This document shows positions 1-8,111 of a stretch of 64,000 bases of DNA, in pieces. The position numbers were made by a program, and so were the translations under genes. Numbering within the stretch: position 1 is the stretch's first letter; every line of letters begins with the position of its first letter. The stretch is from Desmonostoc muscorum FACHB-395 (GTDB lineage Bacteria; Cyanobacteriota; Cyanobacteriia; Cyanobacteriales; Nostocaceae): positions 1 through 64,000 of the forward strand of contig NZ_JACJSF010000013.1 in assembly GCF_014698035.1 (NCBI RefSeq), read 5' to 3'. Below the pieces are notes generated by a model. That model saw only the letters and a program-made list of their open reading frames with translations. It made no database searches and was not told where the DNA came from.

Positions 1-108
1 ACTGATTTCATCGTCCGTCACAATGATTCAGCCCAACCAATCAAATGGTCATATACAGTAGCCCAGATGATGGAGAAATTCGCTACGAATTAATGCAAAG
101 CTGTACTA

Positions 109-133
109 AGAGACGCGATAAATCGCCGTCTCT
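109..133. repeat. Short palindromic repeat (REP-like hairpin)
   Basis: The arms AGAGACG and CGTCTCT flank a loop containing GATAAATC. The same AGAGACGC/GCGTCTCT arms recur at 37443-37508, so this is a dispersed repeat rather than a gene-specific signal. No gene function is implied. Confidence 0.6.
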
Positions 134-182
134 ACAAGTGTTTTGGTCTTATCTGAACTGTATTGATAGCAACGCTATGAGC

Positions 183-294
183 CAATACGGTTCAGTTAAG
201 GCTAAAACTCTTTGTCAAAGTCAATTTTTTTAACGAACCACAGAGGCGCAGAGGGCACTGAGAGAAGAAAGAAATGCTTAACTGAACTGTATTG
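183..294. mobile_element. 112-bp MITE with 18-bp terminal inverted repeats and 10-bp target duplication
   Basis: The left end CAATACGGTTCAGTTAAG and the right end CTTAACTGAACTGTATTG are inverted repeats with one mismatch. The element is flanked on both sides by the identical 10-mer CGCTATGAGC (173-182 and 295-304), a target-site duplication. The inside contains a GAACCACAGAGGCGCAGAG module shared with other repeats here. A second copy is at 37631-37787. A lone right-end-like sequence at 148-165 suggests an older insertion next to it. No transposase is encoded, so it would depend on one elsewhere. Confidence 0.85.
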
Positions 295-372
295 CGCTAT
301 GAGCGAGTCTTCTCCCTTTGGGAGCTTTACGTTGGCATAATTGCTTACTTCAAAAATCTTCATCAAAATTCT

Positions 373-406
373 ATTCCGATATATCGCGATATATTCCGAT
401 ATATCG
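373..406 (+). promoter_or_regulatory. Probable PadR operator: palindrome within a tandem direct repeat
   Basis: A perfect 16-bp palindrome ATATATCGCGATATAT lies at 379-394. It overlaps a 14-bp direct repeat ATTCCGATATATCG at 373-386 and 393-406, giving a 20-bp period (about two helical turns). It ends about 30 bp before the padR start codon. PadR regulators commonly bind AT-rich dyads in their own promoters, so autoregulation is inferred. Confidence 0.65.
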
Positions 407-438
407 TATATTAGAGAAAGTTGATTTGAGATTGATTT

Positions 439-1065
439 ATGTTTAGACACTTTCGTTCACGCTTTGGTACACCTGCATGGGCAGGAGTTAACGAAGACGA
501 TTTCTTGCTTGTCAGGTCTTGGTTTGGGCATGGTAGACATCATGGTAGAGATCATGACAAACACTTTGGTAATGAAATGTTTGGTCGTGGTTGGGGAGAT
601 GAACATCGGACTCGTCGGGGTGACATCAAGTTCATCCTGCTGGAATTGTTATCCGAGCATCCTAGTCATGGTTACGACCTGATTAAAGAGATGGAAACTC
701 GTTATGGTGGTTTCCGTCGCCTTAGTCCTGGCTCAGTGTATCCCACACTCCAATTGCTGGAAGAAGGGGGTTATCTCAAGAGCGCGCAGGAAGGTGGCAA
801 ACGCATTTACACGATTACCGATGAAGGTAGAAAATTATTGGCAGAACGTGCCCAACAAGAAACTTCAGATACTCCTTGGGATACCGTCAAAAGTTTCGTG
901 ACAGGTAAGCCCCAAGAGTTTATTGAGTTGCGGAATGCTGCAACAGAATTAGCTGCTGTTGTAGTGCAAGTTGCTCGTAGTGGCAATGTGGAGCGAATAA
1001 ACCGGGTGCGTGAGCTTTTAGAGCAAGTTAAACGAGAAATTTACGCGATTTTGGCGGAAAAATAA
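439..1065 (+). CDS. PadR family transcriptional regulator
   Basis: This 208-residue protein has a PadR-type winged-helix domain at roughly residues 60-140. Landmarks are ILLELLSEHPSHGYDLIKEM, the SPGSVYPTLQLLEEGGYL recognition-helix and wing region, and the KRIYTITDEGRKLL strand. A C-terminal helical part (about 150-208) would form the dimer. The first 55 residues are an unusual extension rich in His, Gly and Arg (GHGRHHGRDHDKH) that could bind metal, although this is only an inference from composition. PadR proteins act as ligand- or stress-responsive repressors. The upstream dyad at 373-406 suggests it represses itself. The neighbouring gene is convergent, so no co-regulated partner is evident. 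Confidence 0.9.
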   Translation: MFRHFRSRFGTPAWAGVNEDDFLLVRSWFGHGRHHGRDHDKHFGNEMFGRGWGDEHRTRRGDIKFILLELLSEHPSHGYDLIKEMETRYGGFRRLSPGSVYPTLQLLEEGGYLKSAQEGGKRIYTITDEGRKLLAERAQQETSDTPWDTVKSFVTGKPQEFIELRNAATELAAVVVQVARSGNVERINRVRELLEQVKREIYAILAEK

Positions 1066-1117
1066 GTAAAGACGCAAAAATTTGCATCTCTACTCTCAAT
1101 ATTCTCAGATTTTGCGT

Positions 1118-1804
1118 TTACAGGTTAGAAGCGATCGCACTTAAATCTGGCTCAATGAGTGAGTTGAGCAATGTCCACAACTGCAAATCAGTAAAATCTG
1201 GAATTGCCATAAATGCACCGACTTCTTGTAAAGCTTGCGGATCATGGGTAGAAGCGATGCCAATAGTGCGGATATCTGCGCCCACCGCCGCCCGAATACC
1301 AGAGGGAGAGTCTTCTAATGCGATCGCTTCCTCTGCTGTAATTGCCAATTTATTCAGGGCGACTTGGTAGGGTGCAGGGTCAGGTTTACCTGCTACACAA
1401 TCATCCGCTAAAACAACTGTATGGAAAGCTTCTTTTATTCCTAATACTTCTAGCATAAATTCTGCATTTAACCTAGGTGCATTAGTTACTAATGCCCGCT
1501 TTAATTGATGTGTCTTTGTCCATGCTAGTAGTTCAGAAAATCCATCCAATGGTTTAAGATTCGAGGCGAGTTTGCGGAAAAACGCCTCTTTTTCGTCTGC
1601 AAATTTCTGCCCTTCTGCTGTTGATAATTGTGGCAAAATATCCTTAACAATTTCTGGATTTAGTCGCCCACTAATTCGGGATTTATAAAATGTTTCGTCA
1701 ATTTCTATGCCATAATTTAACAGCATTTCCTGCCAAGCTCGGTAGTGTATAGGGTCAGTATTGACAATAGTGCCGTCTAAGTCAAAGAGAATTGCAGCTA
1801 GCAT
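1118..1804 (-). CDS. HAD-superfamily hydrolase, beta-phosphoglucomutase/phosphatase-like
   Basis: This 228-residue cytoplasmic protein has the HAD signature motifs. Motif I is FDLDGTIVNTD near the N-terminus (nucleophile Asp, second Asp two residues later). Motif II is the Thr of ALVTNAP, motif III the Lys in GKPDPAPY, and motif IV is ALEDSPSGIRAA. An alpha-helical cap follows motif I, as in subfamily IA. Family members dephosphorylate or isomerise small phosphosugars; the substrate cannot be read from sequence. The gene lies on the minus strand, divergent from nagB about 195 bp away. It converges on padR with only about 50 bp between stop codons. Confidence 0.85.
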   Translation of the reverse strand: MLAAILFDLDGTIVNTDPIHYRAWQEMLLNYGIEIDETFYKSRISGRLNPEIVKDILPQLSTAEGQKFADEKEAFFRKLASNLKPLDGFSELLAWTKTHQLKRALVTNAPRLNAEFMLEVLGIKEAFHTVVLADDCVAGKPDPAPYQVALNKLAITAEEAIALEDSPSGIRAAVGADIRTIGIASTHDPQALQEVGAFMAIPDFTDLQLWTLLNSLIEPDLSAIASNL

Positions 1805-1999
1805 GATTTTTTGGTAAAATGTAAATAATTGTTAACTTAATTTAAATAGTTTACATTGTTTTTTTGCCTTTATACAGCGCAAAAAGCGATAAATTAATCT
1901 GCTAAATCCTAAAATCTATACTGGATAAGCCATGTCAAGGTAGACAGGTAGAGCTTCTCAAGAAACTACCGTATAATTGATAACCTTCTGTGTAAGCAA

Positions 2000-2773
2000 A
2001 TGCTAGCCGCTACAAACTCTTTTCGCGTTGATGATTTACTGGTGCAGATTTATAACTCTGAAGTCGAAATGGCCGAAGATGTTGCCGAAATCGCCCAAAA
2101 GCATTTACAGCAAGTTCTCAAACAACAGGATACAGCTGCTGTATTGTTAGCAACAGGTAACTCCCAACTCAAATTTCTCGATGCTTTGATTGCATTGGGT
2201 GGTGTAGATTGGTCACGGATTATTCTATTCCATCTAGATGAATATTTGGGAATTCCTGCTGACCATCCTGCGAGTTTCCGGCGCTATATGCGAGAACGTG
2301 TAGAGAAGCGGGTTGTTCCTAAAGTATTTCACTATATAGAAGGTGATACACTGCAACCAGTAAACGAGTGCGATCGCTACACCAAACTTCTGCAAGCACA
2401 ACCAATAGACTTATGCTGTCTCGGTATTGGCGAAAATGGACATTTGGCTTTTAATGATCCAGCAGTAGCAAATTTTCAAGATCCTTACAGTGTGAAACTA
2501 GTGAAACTGGATACAGTGAACCGTCAGCAACAAGTAAGTACAGGTCACTTTCCAAATCTAGAAACTGTCCCACAATATGCTTTTACTGTCACCATCTCGG
2601 CGATTTGTTCAGCTAAAAAAATTATCTGTCTTGCTCCAGAAAAACGTAAAGCGAATGTGGTAAAAGAAATGTTGCAAGGAGCTATAACTACAGATTGTCC
2701 GGCTTCTATTCTCCGTCAACAATCCCAAGCTACGTTATTTTTGGATGTCAATTCTGCTAGTTTACTTTCTTGA
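2000..2773 (+). CDS. nagB: Glucosamine-6-phosphate deaminase (NagB family)
   Basis: This 257-residue protein belongs to the NagB/6-phosphogluconolactonase fold. NagB converts glucosamine-6-phosphate to fructose-6-phosphate and ammonia, linking amino-sugar breakdown to glycolysis. Visible signatures are LLATGNSQ near residue 50 (sugar-phosphate binding), FHLDEYLGIPADHPASFRRYM, and the active-site segment CLGIGENGHLAFNDPAV near residue 140. The last matches NagB deaminases rather than 6-phosphogluconolactonases. The length is normal for the short bacterial form without the hexameric allosteric extension. No other amino-sugar genes are adjacent. Confidence 0.88.
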   Translation: MLAATNSFRVDDLLVQIYNSEVEMAEDVAEIAQKHLQQVLKQQDTAAVLLATGNSQLKFLDALIALGGVDWSRIILFHLDEYLGIPADHPASFRRYMRERVEKRVVPKVFHYIEGDTLQPVNECDRYTKLLQAQPIDLCCLGIGENGHLAFNDPAVANFQDPYSVKLVKLDTVNRQQQVSTGHFPNLETVPQYAFTVTISAICSAKKIICLAPEKRKANVVKEMLQGAITTDCPASILRQQSQATLFLDVNSASLLS

Positions 2774-2820
2774 ACTTCTCTCCATTCTCGGAGGATATTA
2801 TTGAGAAATAATCCTTTACA

Positions 2821-2947
2821 TATAGCAGTCCTAAATCATTCGTGAAAATTACATCTCTCTTTCTTCTTTCCTCCCTTTGCGTCCTTTGCGTCCTTGGCGG
2901 TTCGTTTCCTAATCTACATTTTTCACAACTCAAATAGGATTGCTATA
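2821..2947. mobile_element. 127-bp MITE with imperfect 30-bp terminal inverted repeats
   Basis: The left end TATAGCAGTCCTAAATCATT and the inverse of the right end TATAGCAATCCTATTTGAGT align at about 22 of 30 positions, both continuing into GTGAAAA. The outermost TA may be a duplicated target. The interior carries the reverse complement of the GAACC-CAGAG module (CCTTGGCGGTTCGT) found in other repeats in the window. A tip-to-tip miniature of the same ends is at 27299-27326. It lies between nagB and the channel gene. Confidence 0.65.
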
Positions 2948-3059
2948 GTCAGAAAATCTCTTTAGTTTTGCGAGTGAAGGGATACATTACCTGAACAGTA
3001 AGATATAATCCTACCAAACACGTACTGTTAGCAGTATTGACTGCTGCTATCAACAGAAA

Positions 3060-5123
3060 GTGCATCCCTCTCCTAGCAACAATCCCAAAAAACTCCAAGA
3101 CCTTTTCTTAGTATGCGGACTCCAAAGTTTAGGACAACATTGTGTTGCAGTCCTAAAGGAATATGATGTTAAAGTTAACGCCATTGACGATGTACAACTC
3201 GAACATTGGGAAGTCCCAGAAGTACCAAGCTTACTAGAAAAATTAATCATAGGAGACTGCCGCCAGCCAAGTGTTTTAGAGCAAGCAGGTATAAGGCAAT
3301 GTCGTTCAATACTTTTAGTCACAAGAAATGAGCGGATAAATATAGAAGCAGCGTTTGCAGCACGGCGACTTAATCCCCACGTTCGCCTGATTGTACGTTC
3401 TGACAAGCAAAACTTCAACAAACTTTTGTCCGAAAATTTAGGCAATTTTGTTGCCTTTGAGCCTACCCATTTGTCTGCTCATGCTTTTGCTTTAGCATCT
3501 CTCGGATCTGAAGCCATCGGTTACTTTACCATAGAAGGACAACTATTGCAAGTAATCAAGCACCAAGTACAAGCGAAGGATAGCTGGTGCAATGGCAAGC
3601 CAGTACATAGACTCAATCTCACAACTCGCCGCATTTTGAGTCACACAACCGTTTCATCCGATCCCCTCAAAGAATTGTTTGGATGGAACCCAGAAGCAGA
3701 AGTGCAGGTAGGAGACACACTCGTTTACATTGATGTTGCATACGAACTGGCTTTTTCTGAGCAATATACAAATAAATCTCATCGCCAAAGTTGGCAGTGG
3801 CAAGAGTTTCTTCAAAGTATCACAGCAAAGAATCTTAAGCAAAAAATATTACAATTTTGGCAATCTTACTACCAAAGCCAAAATCAAATTCGGCGAATTG
3901 CAACAATTTATGGGATTACCGTACTTATCCTATGGTTCGTTGGAATAATTCTTTACCGCTTGTATTATCCTGACATCTCCCTGCAAGAAGCTTTCTATGC
4001 AACAGCAGTGTTGCTTTTGGGAGGATACGGTGATTTATTTGGCGGTGTTGAGTTTAGATCGCAATCTGAACCTTCAGATCATATCCCTTGGTGGTTGCGG
4101 TTCTTTAGTCTGGGACTCACGTTGACAGGTCAAGCTTTCGTGGGAGTATTATATGCACTGGTAACTGATGCTCTTGTCACTTCCAGATTCCAGTTTTTCA
4201 AGTCTCGTCCTCCCATACCACAACGCAACCATGTAGTGATTATTGGCTTAAATCGCTTGGGACAGAAAGTTACTGCTCTTTTGCAAGAACTCAATCAGCC
4301 GTTAGTAGGAATTCATACTACCACTCTCGATCCAGGCACTTTACCAGATATGCCCCTGATTATTGGCAATGCTACCGAAGCACTAGCTAAGGTGAATCTC
4401 TCCCATGCTAAAAGCATCGTTTTAGTTGGGGACGATAATATGGAAAATCTGGAAATTGGTTTGATGGCTCATACAATAAATCCTGCCACAAGCTTGATTA
4501 TCCGCTCTCAAGATCGCCATTTTAGTGATAATATCGCTCCTCTGTTTCCCTATGCCCAAGTTCTATGTGGCGCGGCTTTATCTGCGGAAGTCTTTGCTTG
4601 TGCTGCCTTTGGGGAAAATGTTTTGAGCTTGTTTCACTTGAGTGAGCAAATAGTTATGGTGACGGAATACAAGATTGAAGAAGGTGATACCCTCAATGGG
4701 TTGCTTCTATCTGAAATAGCATCTGGCTACAGTGTTGTGCCGATTCTCTACCATAAATATCGGCGAGACAATTATTCCTTGATGCCCTGGTATGATGTTA
4801 AGCTCTATGCTGGCGATCGCTTGATTGTTTTAGCCACAAGCAGTAGTTTGCAGCGAATCGAATGGGGTGAAATGCTGCCTCGCCTTTGGCAGGTGGAGAT
4901 CGAGAAAGCTCTGACTACAAATGCTCTTATCTATGGTGCTGAAGAAATAGTCTTGATTACAGGATGTAGTTTGGCTACTGCTAGGCAATGGATGAATAAT
5001 TTGCCTGGAGTATTGCCAATACCACTTTATAAACATCAAGCTCAACGTCTAGTGCGATCGCTAACAAAAATACAAGTTTTGGCAAATGTAATCTTCATTG
5101 GGCAAGGCAGTAGTTCGACTTGA
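3060..5123 (+). CDS. Two-RCK potassium-channel-like protein (TrkA_N - 2TM pore - TrkA_N)
   Basis: This 687-residue membrane protein starts with a cytoplasmic Rossmann/RCK domain (LFLVCGLQSLGQHCVAVL, residues about 13-30). Near residue 280 comes a membrane helix (IYGITVLILWFVGIILY), then a pore-loop segment AVLLLGGYGDLFG, then another hydrophobic helix (FFSLGLTLTGQAFVGVLYAL). A second RCK domain follows (HVVIIGLNRLGQKVTALL, near 390). The GGYGD filter-like motif resembles the K+ filter TVGYGD but is not canonical. RCK domains gate channels in response to ligands or Ca2+/nucleotides. The GTG start at 3060 has no strong ribosome-binding site, so the true start could differ slightly. Ion selectivity is inferred. 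Confidence 0.75.
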   Translation: MHPSPSNNPKKLQDLFLVCGLQSLGQHCVAVLKEYDVKVNAIDDVQLEHWEVPEVPSLLEKLIIGDCRQPSVLEQAGIRQCRSILLVTRNERINIEAAFAARRLNPHVRLIVRSDKQNFNKLLSENLGNFVAFEPTHLSAHAFALASLGSEAIGYFTIEGQLLQVIKHQVQAKDSWCNGKPVHRLNLTTRRILSHTTVSSDPLKELFGWNPEAEVQVGDTLVYIDVAYELAFSEQYTNKSHRQSWQWQEFLQSITAKNLKQKILQFWQSYYQSQNQIRRIATIYGITVLILWFVGIILYRLYYPDISLQEAFYATAVLLLGGYGDLFGGVEFRSQSEPSDHIPWWLRFFSLGLTLTGQAFVGVLYALVTDALVTSRFQFFKSRPPIPQRNHVVIIGLNRLGQKVTALLQELNQPLVGIHTTTLDPGTLPDMPLIIGNATEALAKVNLSHAKSIVLVGDDNMENLEIGLMAHTINPATSLIIRSQDRHFSDNIAPLFPYAQVLCGAALSAEVFACAAFGENVLSLFHLSEQIVMVTEYKIEEGDTLNGLLLSEIASGYSVVPILYHKYRRDNYSLMPWYDVKLYAGDRLIVLATSSSLQRIEWGEMLPRLWQVEIEKALTTNALIYGAEEIVLITGCSLATARQWMNNLPGVLPIPLYKHQAQRLVRSLTKIQVLANVIFIGQGSSST

Positions 5124-5145
5124 GTAAACTGGGATGTAATAAAAA

Positions 5146-5171
5146 GGGCGCAATATCAATATATTGTGCCC
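5146..5171. terminator. Palindromic hairpin between convergent genes
   Basis: The arms GGGCGCAATAT and ATATTGTGCCC flank a CAAT loop. It sits just after the channel stop codon and before the convergent WGxxGxxG gene, so it may act as a bidirectional terminator. It lacks a clear T tract and looks like a dispersed cyanobacterial palindrome. Confidence 0.45.
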
Positions 5172-5234
5172 CTACTGACCTAACCTGAACTTGACAAAAA
5201 TAACGGCTGTACGCTTCCTATAGTGTGGTGAATA

Positions 5235-6017
5235 TTATTTAGAACGAGTACCCGTTACTTCATTAGGATCGCTATAAGCCCGGACTTTATCACGATTACG
5301 AGCCAGACCTGCTAAACCGGCTAGACCAAGTAAACCTAGCCAACCCCAATCGAAACCGCGATCGCTAGTTCTTTCGGAAGTTGTAACACCTGCATTCCTG
5401 TTAGTACCTGTAGTGTCAGTACCTGAGCTAGTACCTGTTGTACCAGTTCCTGTGGTATCAGAACCTGAGCCAGTACCCGTAGTTCCAGTACCTGTGGTAT
5501 CAGTACCTGAGCCAGTGCCTGTAGTTCCAGTACCTAAACCAGTGCCTGTGGCATCAGAACCTGAGCCAGCGCCTGTAGTTCCAGTACCTAAGCCAGAACC
5601 TGAGCCAGTACCTGTGGTATCAGTACCTGAACCAGAACCTGTAGTTCCAGTACCTAAGCCAGAACCTGTAGTTCCAGTACCTGAGCCAGTGCCTGTAGTT
5701 CCAGTACCTAAACCAGAACCTGAGCCAGTGCCTGTAGTTCCAGTACCTAAACCAGAACCTGAGCCAGTGCCTGTAGTTCCAGTACCTGAACCAGTACCTG
5801 TAGTTCCAGTACCTAAACCAGAACCTGAGCCAGTGCCTGTAGTTCCAGTCCCTGAGCCAGTACCTGTAGTTCCAGTCCCTGAACTACTGCCACTACTAGA
5901 ACCTCCACTACCTGAGCCTCCACTTTGGGCAAAAACAGAAGGAGGTAAAGATACAGAAGCGAAACTGATGGCAAAGACAGTAGCTAGAACAGTTTTAGAG
6001 AAATCAAAAGGCTTCAT
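5235..6017 (-). CDS. Secreted low-complexity WGxxGxxG-type protein
   Basis: The protein begins with a signal peptide (MKPFDFSKTVLATVFAISFA, cleavage probably after VFAQ). The middle is about 160 residues of imperfect repeats built from GTGTTGTGSGSGL-like units. The C-terminal part contains DWGWLGLLGLAGLAGLARN, the WGxxGxxG signature of a cyanobacterial family of exported proteins of unknown function. I prefer the ATG at 6017 over the one at 6023 because a GGAA ribosome-binding motif is better spaced to it. The repeats are equally striking in DNA (27-bp-like units at about 5400-5890), so the length probably varies between strains. No enzymatic role is suggested; a cell-surface or matrix role is a guess. 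Confidence 0.75.
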   Translation of the reverse strand: MKPFDFSKTVLATVFAISFASVSLPPSVFAQSGGSGSGGSSSGSSSGTGTTGTGSGTGTTGTGSGSGLGTGTTGTGSGTGTTGTGSGSGLGTGTTGTGSGSGLGTGTTGTGSGTGTTGSGLGTGTTGSGSGTDTTGTGSGSGLGTGTTGAGSGSDATGTGLGTGTTGTGSGTDTTGTGTTGTGSGSDTTGTGTTGTSSGTDTTGTNRNAGVTTSERTSDRGFDWGWLGLLGLAGLAGLARNRDKVRAYSDPNEVTGTRSK

Positions 6018-6146
6018 GGTCATAGTTCCGTTTATGTTTTAGATTTGTGTGGTTGATTGATGTTCAAAACTGATATTTCCTACTTAATCCAGTGCTAATT
6101 TAAGTAACTTTCGACAATCAAGATAGATTCAGAAGTTTTTCACTTA

Positions 6147-6381
6147 GAGGATGTTTGAAAAGTCTTCTTGTCGGTATCAAAAGTTCTAGATTCTCCTAAA
6201 TCCCTTTTAGAAAGGGGGACTTTGATTCCGGTTCCCCCTTTTTTTAAGGGGAGCCAGCGCGGTCTTCTCCCAAGGGGAGACGCTAAAAGCGATGGGGTTT
6301 CCCCAAGTGGAGCGACTGGCGTGGGTTAGGGGGGATCTCAAAGTGCCTAAAGTCACAGTAAAACACTTTTCAAACAACCTC
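6147..6381. mobile_element. 235-bp MITE with TTA/TA target duplication and nested element
   Basis: The left end GAGGATGTTTGAAAAGT and the right end ACTTTTCAAACAACCTC are inverted repeats with one mismatch, flanked on both sides by TTA. This fits a TA-targeting (IS630/Tc1-like) MITE. The inside is C/G-run rich (CCCCCTTTTTTTAAGGGG and TTAGGGGGGAT). It also holds a smaller GCCAGC...GACTGGC element at 6253-6320. A 74-codon open frame across it on the minus strand is a by-product of the repeat. Confidence 0.75.
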
Positions 6382-6696
6382 TTAGTTTGTGTTGGAAAAG
6401 TTGAAAGCATTTGAAGCTCCACATAACACATAAATATTCGTCAGATTCAAACTAATTCATAATCAGTAATTACTTATTTATGATTAAGAAGCTACTAGCA
6501 AAGTCGCTTGCTCACCAAAAGACAAGGAATAAAAATTAATCTTACTGATGTAAAAACATTTATATTCACTTGCGTTCTACTTTTTAATTACTTATTATGA
6601 ATTCTTTTCTCATTCCTAATTAACATAACAGCTAGTTTTTTGCCGCACTTCTACCATAGGAGTAAACCTACTTCTATCGCAGGCATTACTTTTACA
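6382..6696. other. Non-coding, AT-rich stretch
   Basis: This is the gap between the MITE and the Cys-rich ORF. It is AT-rich with stops in all frames. I see no RNA gene or clear repeat in it. Confidence 0.5.
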
Positions 6697-6927
6697 TTAA
6701 TTAAATTTAGTCTGTGAACATGAAAATAACGAAACGTTTTGCAGCTTACAATCCGATAAGCACGACTCAAGATAATCACAATCTTCACACTGGATATATT
6801 TCCCTGGATTAGCACATCCACAGGCAGGGTTCACAAAACATTCAGAAGGATCTTGAGGTGTTCGAGATTTTTTGAATAGAAGGTATAAAGCTGCTTCTTT
6901 TATACAAAAAATCAAATCTTTAAGCAT
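6697..6927 (-). CDS. Small Cys-rich hypothetical protein
   Basis: A 76-residue open frame starts at ATG 6927 with GGAAG four bases upstream; a longer TTG start at 6957 is less likely. The N-terminal half is hydrophobic and basic (LKDLIFCIKEAALYLLFKK). The C-terminal half is dense in cysteine: ECFVNPACGCANPG, then QCEDCDYLESCLSDCK. The CxC and CxxC spacings suggest a zinc- or Fe-S-binding knuckle. It is not a family I recognise. It stands alone in AT-rich DNA downstream of devA on the same strand, more than 300 bp away, so it is probably a separate unit. Coding status is likely but unproven. Confidence 0.5.
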   Translation of the reverse strand: MLKDLIFCIKEAALYLLFKKSRTPQDPSECFVNPACGCANPGKYIQCEDCDYLESCLSDCKLQNVSLFSCSQTKFN

Positions 6928-6957
6928 AAACTTCCGTACCAATCCTAATAAGTACAA

Positions 6958-7272
6958 CGATTTTTGGATTTTTCGATGAGTTTATATTTTTATTGGTTTT
7001 TTAGTTATTTTTAGATACATATTATAAAGTTAAACAGCTAAATAATCGCAAAAAATAAGAGTATATTTAAAAATACTCTACAATATTATTTTACCTGATA
7101 ACTTATAACTTCATACTCTAGATGTGTCTTATTCTAGACTTAAGGAATATTGTTTCACTATAATAACTAATACAAATTCTTTACCCTGTACTTCTCTGCT
7201 GGATAATTGTACCAAAATTAAACTAAATTAGTATTCCTAAAGGCATATTCAGATTTTACAGGTATTTAGTTA
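6958..7272. other. Non-coding, AT-rich spacer downstream of devA
   Basis: This 315-bp stretch is rich in A/T runs. No ORF, RNA or convincing hairpin is visible in it. Confidence 0.5.
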
Positions 7273-7977
7273 TCATCCATTTGGTAGATGACAAACCTCT
7301 TTGACCAGATAACCATCTTCCATCTGAATTATGCGATCGGCAATATCTAAAATTCTGTTGTCGTGAGTGACCATTAAGATAGCACAATTCTGTTCTTTAG
7401 CTAATTTCTGCATTAGGGTGACAACATCTCTGCCTGTCTTACTGTCTAAAGCAGCTGTGGGCTCATCAGCTAAAACTAATTTTGGATGGCTTACTAAAGC
7501 ACGAGCAATTGCTACCCGTTGTTTTTGTCCCCCTGAGAGATCAGATGGGTAATAATTAACTCTATTCTCTAATTTAACCGCATTTAGTATAGCTTCTGAT
7601 TTACTGCGAGCTTCCCATTCAGAAATATTTTTGTGTAATTCTAGCGACATTTGAACATTTTGTCTGGCTGTTAAGAAATCTAATAAGTTATGAGCTTGGA
7701 AAATATATCCAATGTGGCGGCGTACTTTAACTAATTGCTCGTTACTAGCTCCAGAAAGCTCTTGACCTAAAAATTTAAGGCTTCCCTCTTGGACAGACCG
7801 TAACCCACCAATTAAAGTTAGTAAAGTTGTTTTTCCTGAACCTGATGGCCCAGTCATAATGACAATTTCTCCAAATTTGATATTAAAATTAATATCGAAT
7901 AATATTTGACTTCGTACTTTTTTCTCGCCGAAGTAGTGATTCAGATCGCTAATATTCACAATAAACTTTGTTTTCAT
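7273..7977 (-). CDS. devA: DevA-like ABC transporter ATPase
   Basis: This 234-residue ATPase has Walker A GPSGSGKTTLL near residue 45, Q-loop YIFQAHNLL, signature LSGGQKQRVAIARAL and Walker B LVLADEPTAALDS, followed by the H-loop MVTHD. It closely fits the MacB/LolD-like DevA family. DevA powers the DevBCA efflux system, which in heterocystous cyanobacteria exports envelope glycolipids with TolC (HgdD). It is the last gene of a minus-strand operon devB-devC-devA, 134 bp after devC. Nostoc genomes carry several DevBCA paralogues, so whether this is the heterocyst copy is unknown. Its position about 2.4 kb from a lipid-type PKS cluster suggests a cargo from that cluster. Confidence 0.85.
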   Translation of the reverse strand: MKTKFIVNISDLNHYFGEKKVRSQILFDINFNIKFGEIVIMTGPSGSGKTTLLTLIGGLRSVQEGSLKFLGQELSGASNEQLVKVRRHIGYIFQAHNLLDFLTARQNVQMSLELHKNISEWEARSKSEAILNAVKLENRVNYYPSDLSGGQKQRVAIARALVSHPKLVLADEPTAALDSKTGRDVVTLMQKLAKEQNCAILMVTHDNRILDIADRIIQMEDGYLVKEVCHLPNG

Positions 7978-8111
7978 GATTTTCTCAGATATATATGACT
8001 CATATTTGATTTTTGCGAAGCTAGGTACAACTCAAAGAGCTTTATTGTCTATTAACTATCTATCGCACTTGCGCTGCACGAACAGAAATTAAAGCGGACT
8101 GCTATGTAAAA

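Noticed and set aside
45..233. 62-codon open frame at the window start
   Set aside because: It runs through a REP hairpin and into a MITE; the C-terminal part is MITE sequence and reappears at 37627.
5413..6042. 209-codon Pro/Val/Glu repeat frame opposite the WGxxGxxG gene
   Set aside because: It is the antisense shadow of the GTGTTGTGS repeats. The minus-strand frame has a signal peptide and a recognisable C-terminal motif.
6207..6431. 74-codon minus-strand frame
   Set aside because: It lies almost wholly within the TTA-flanked MITE and its nested element.
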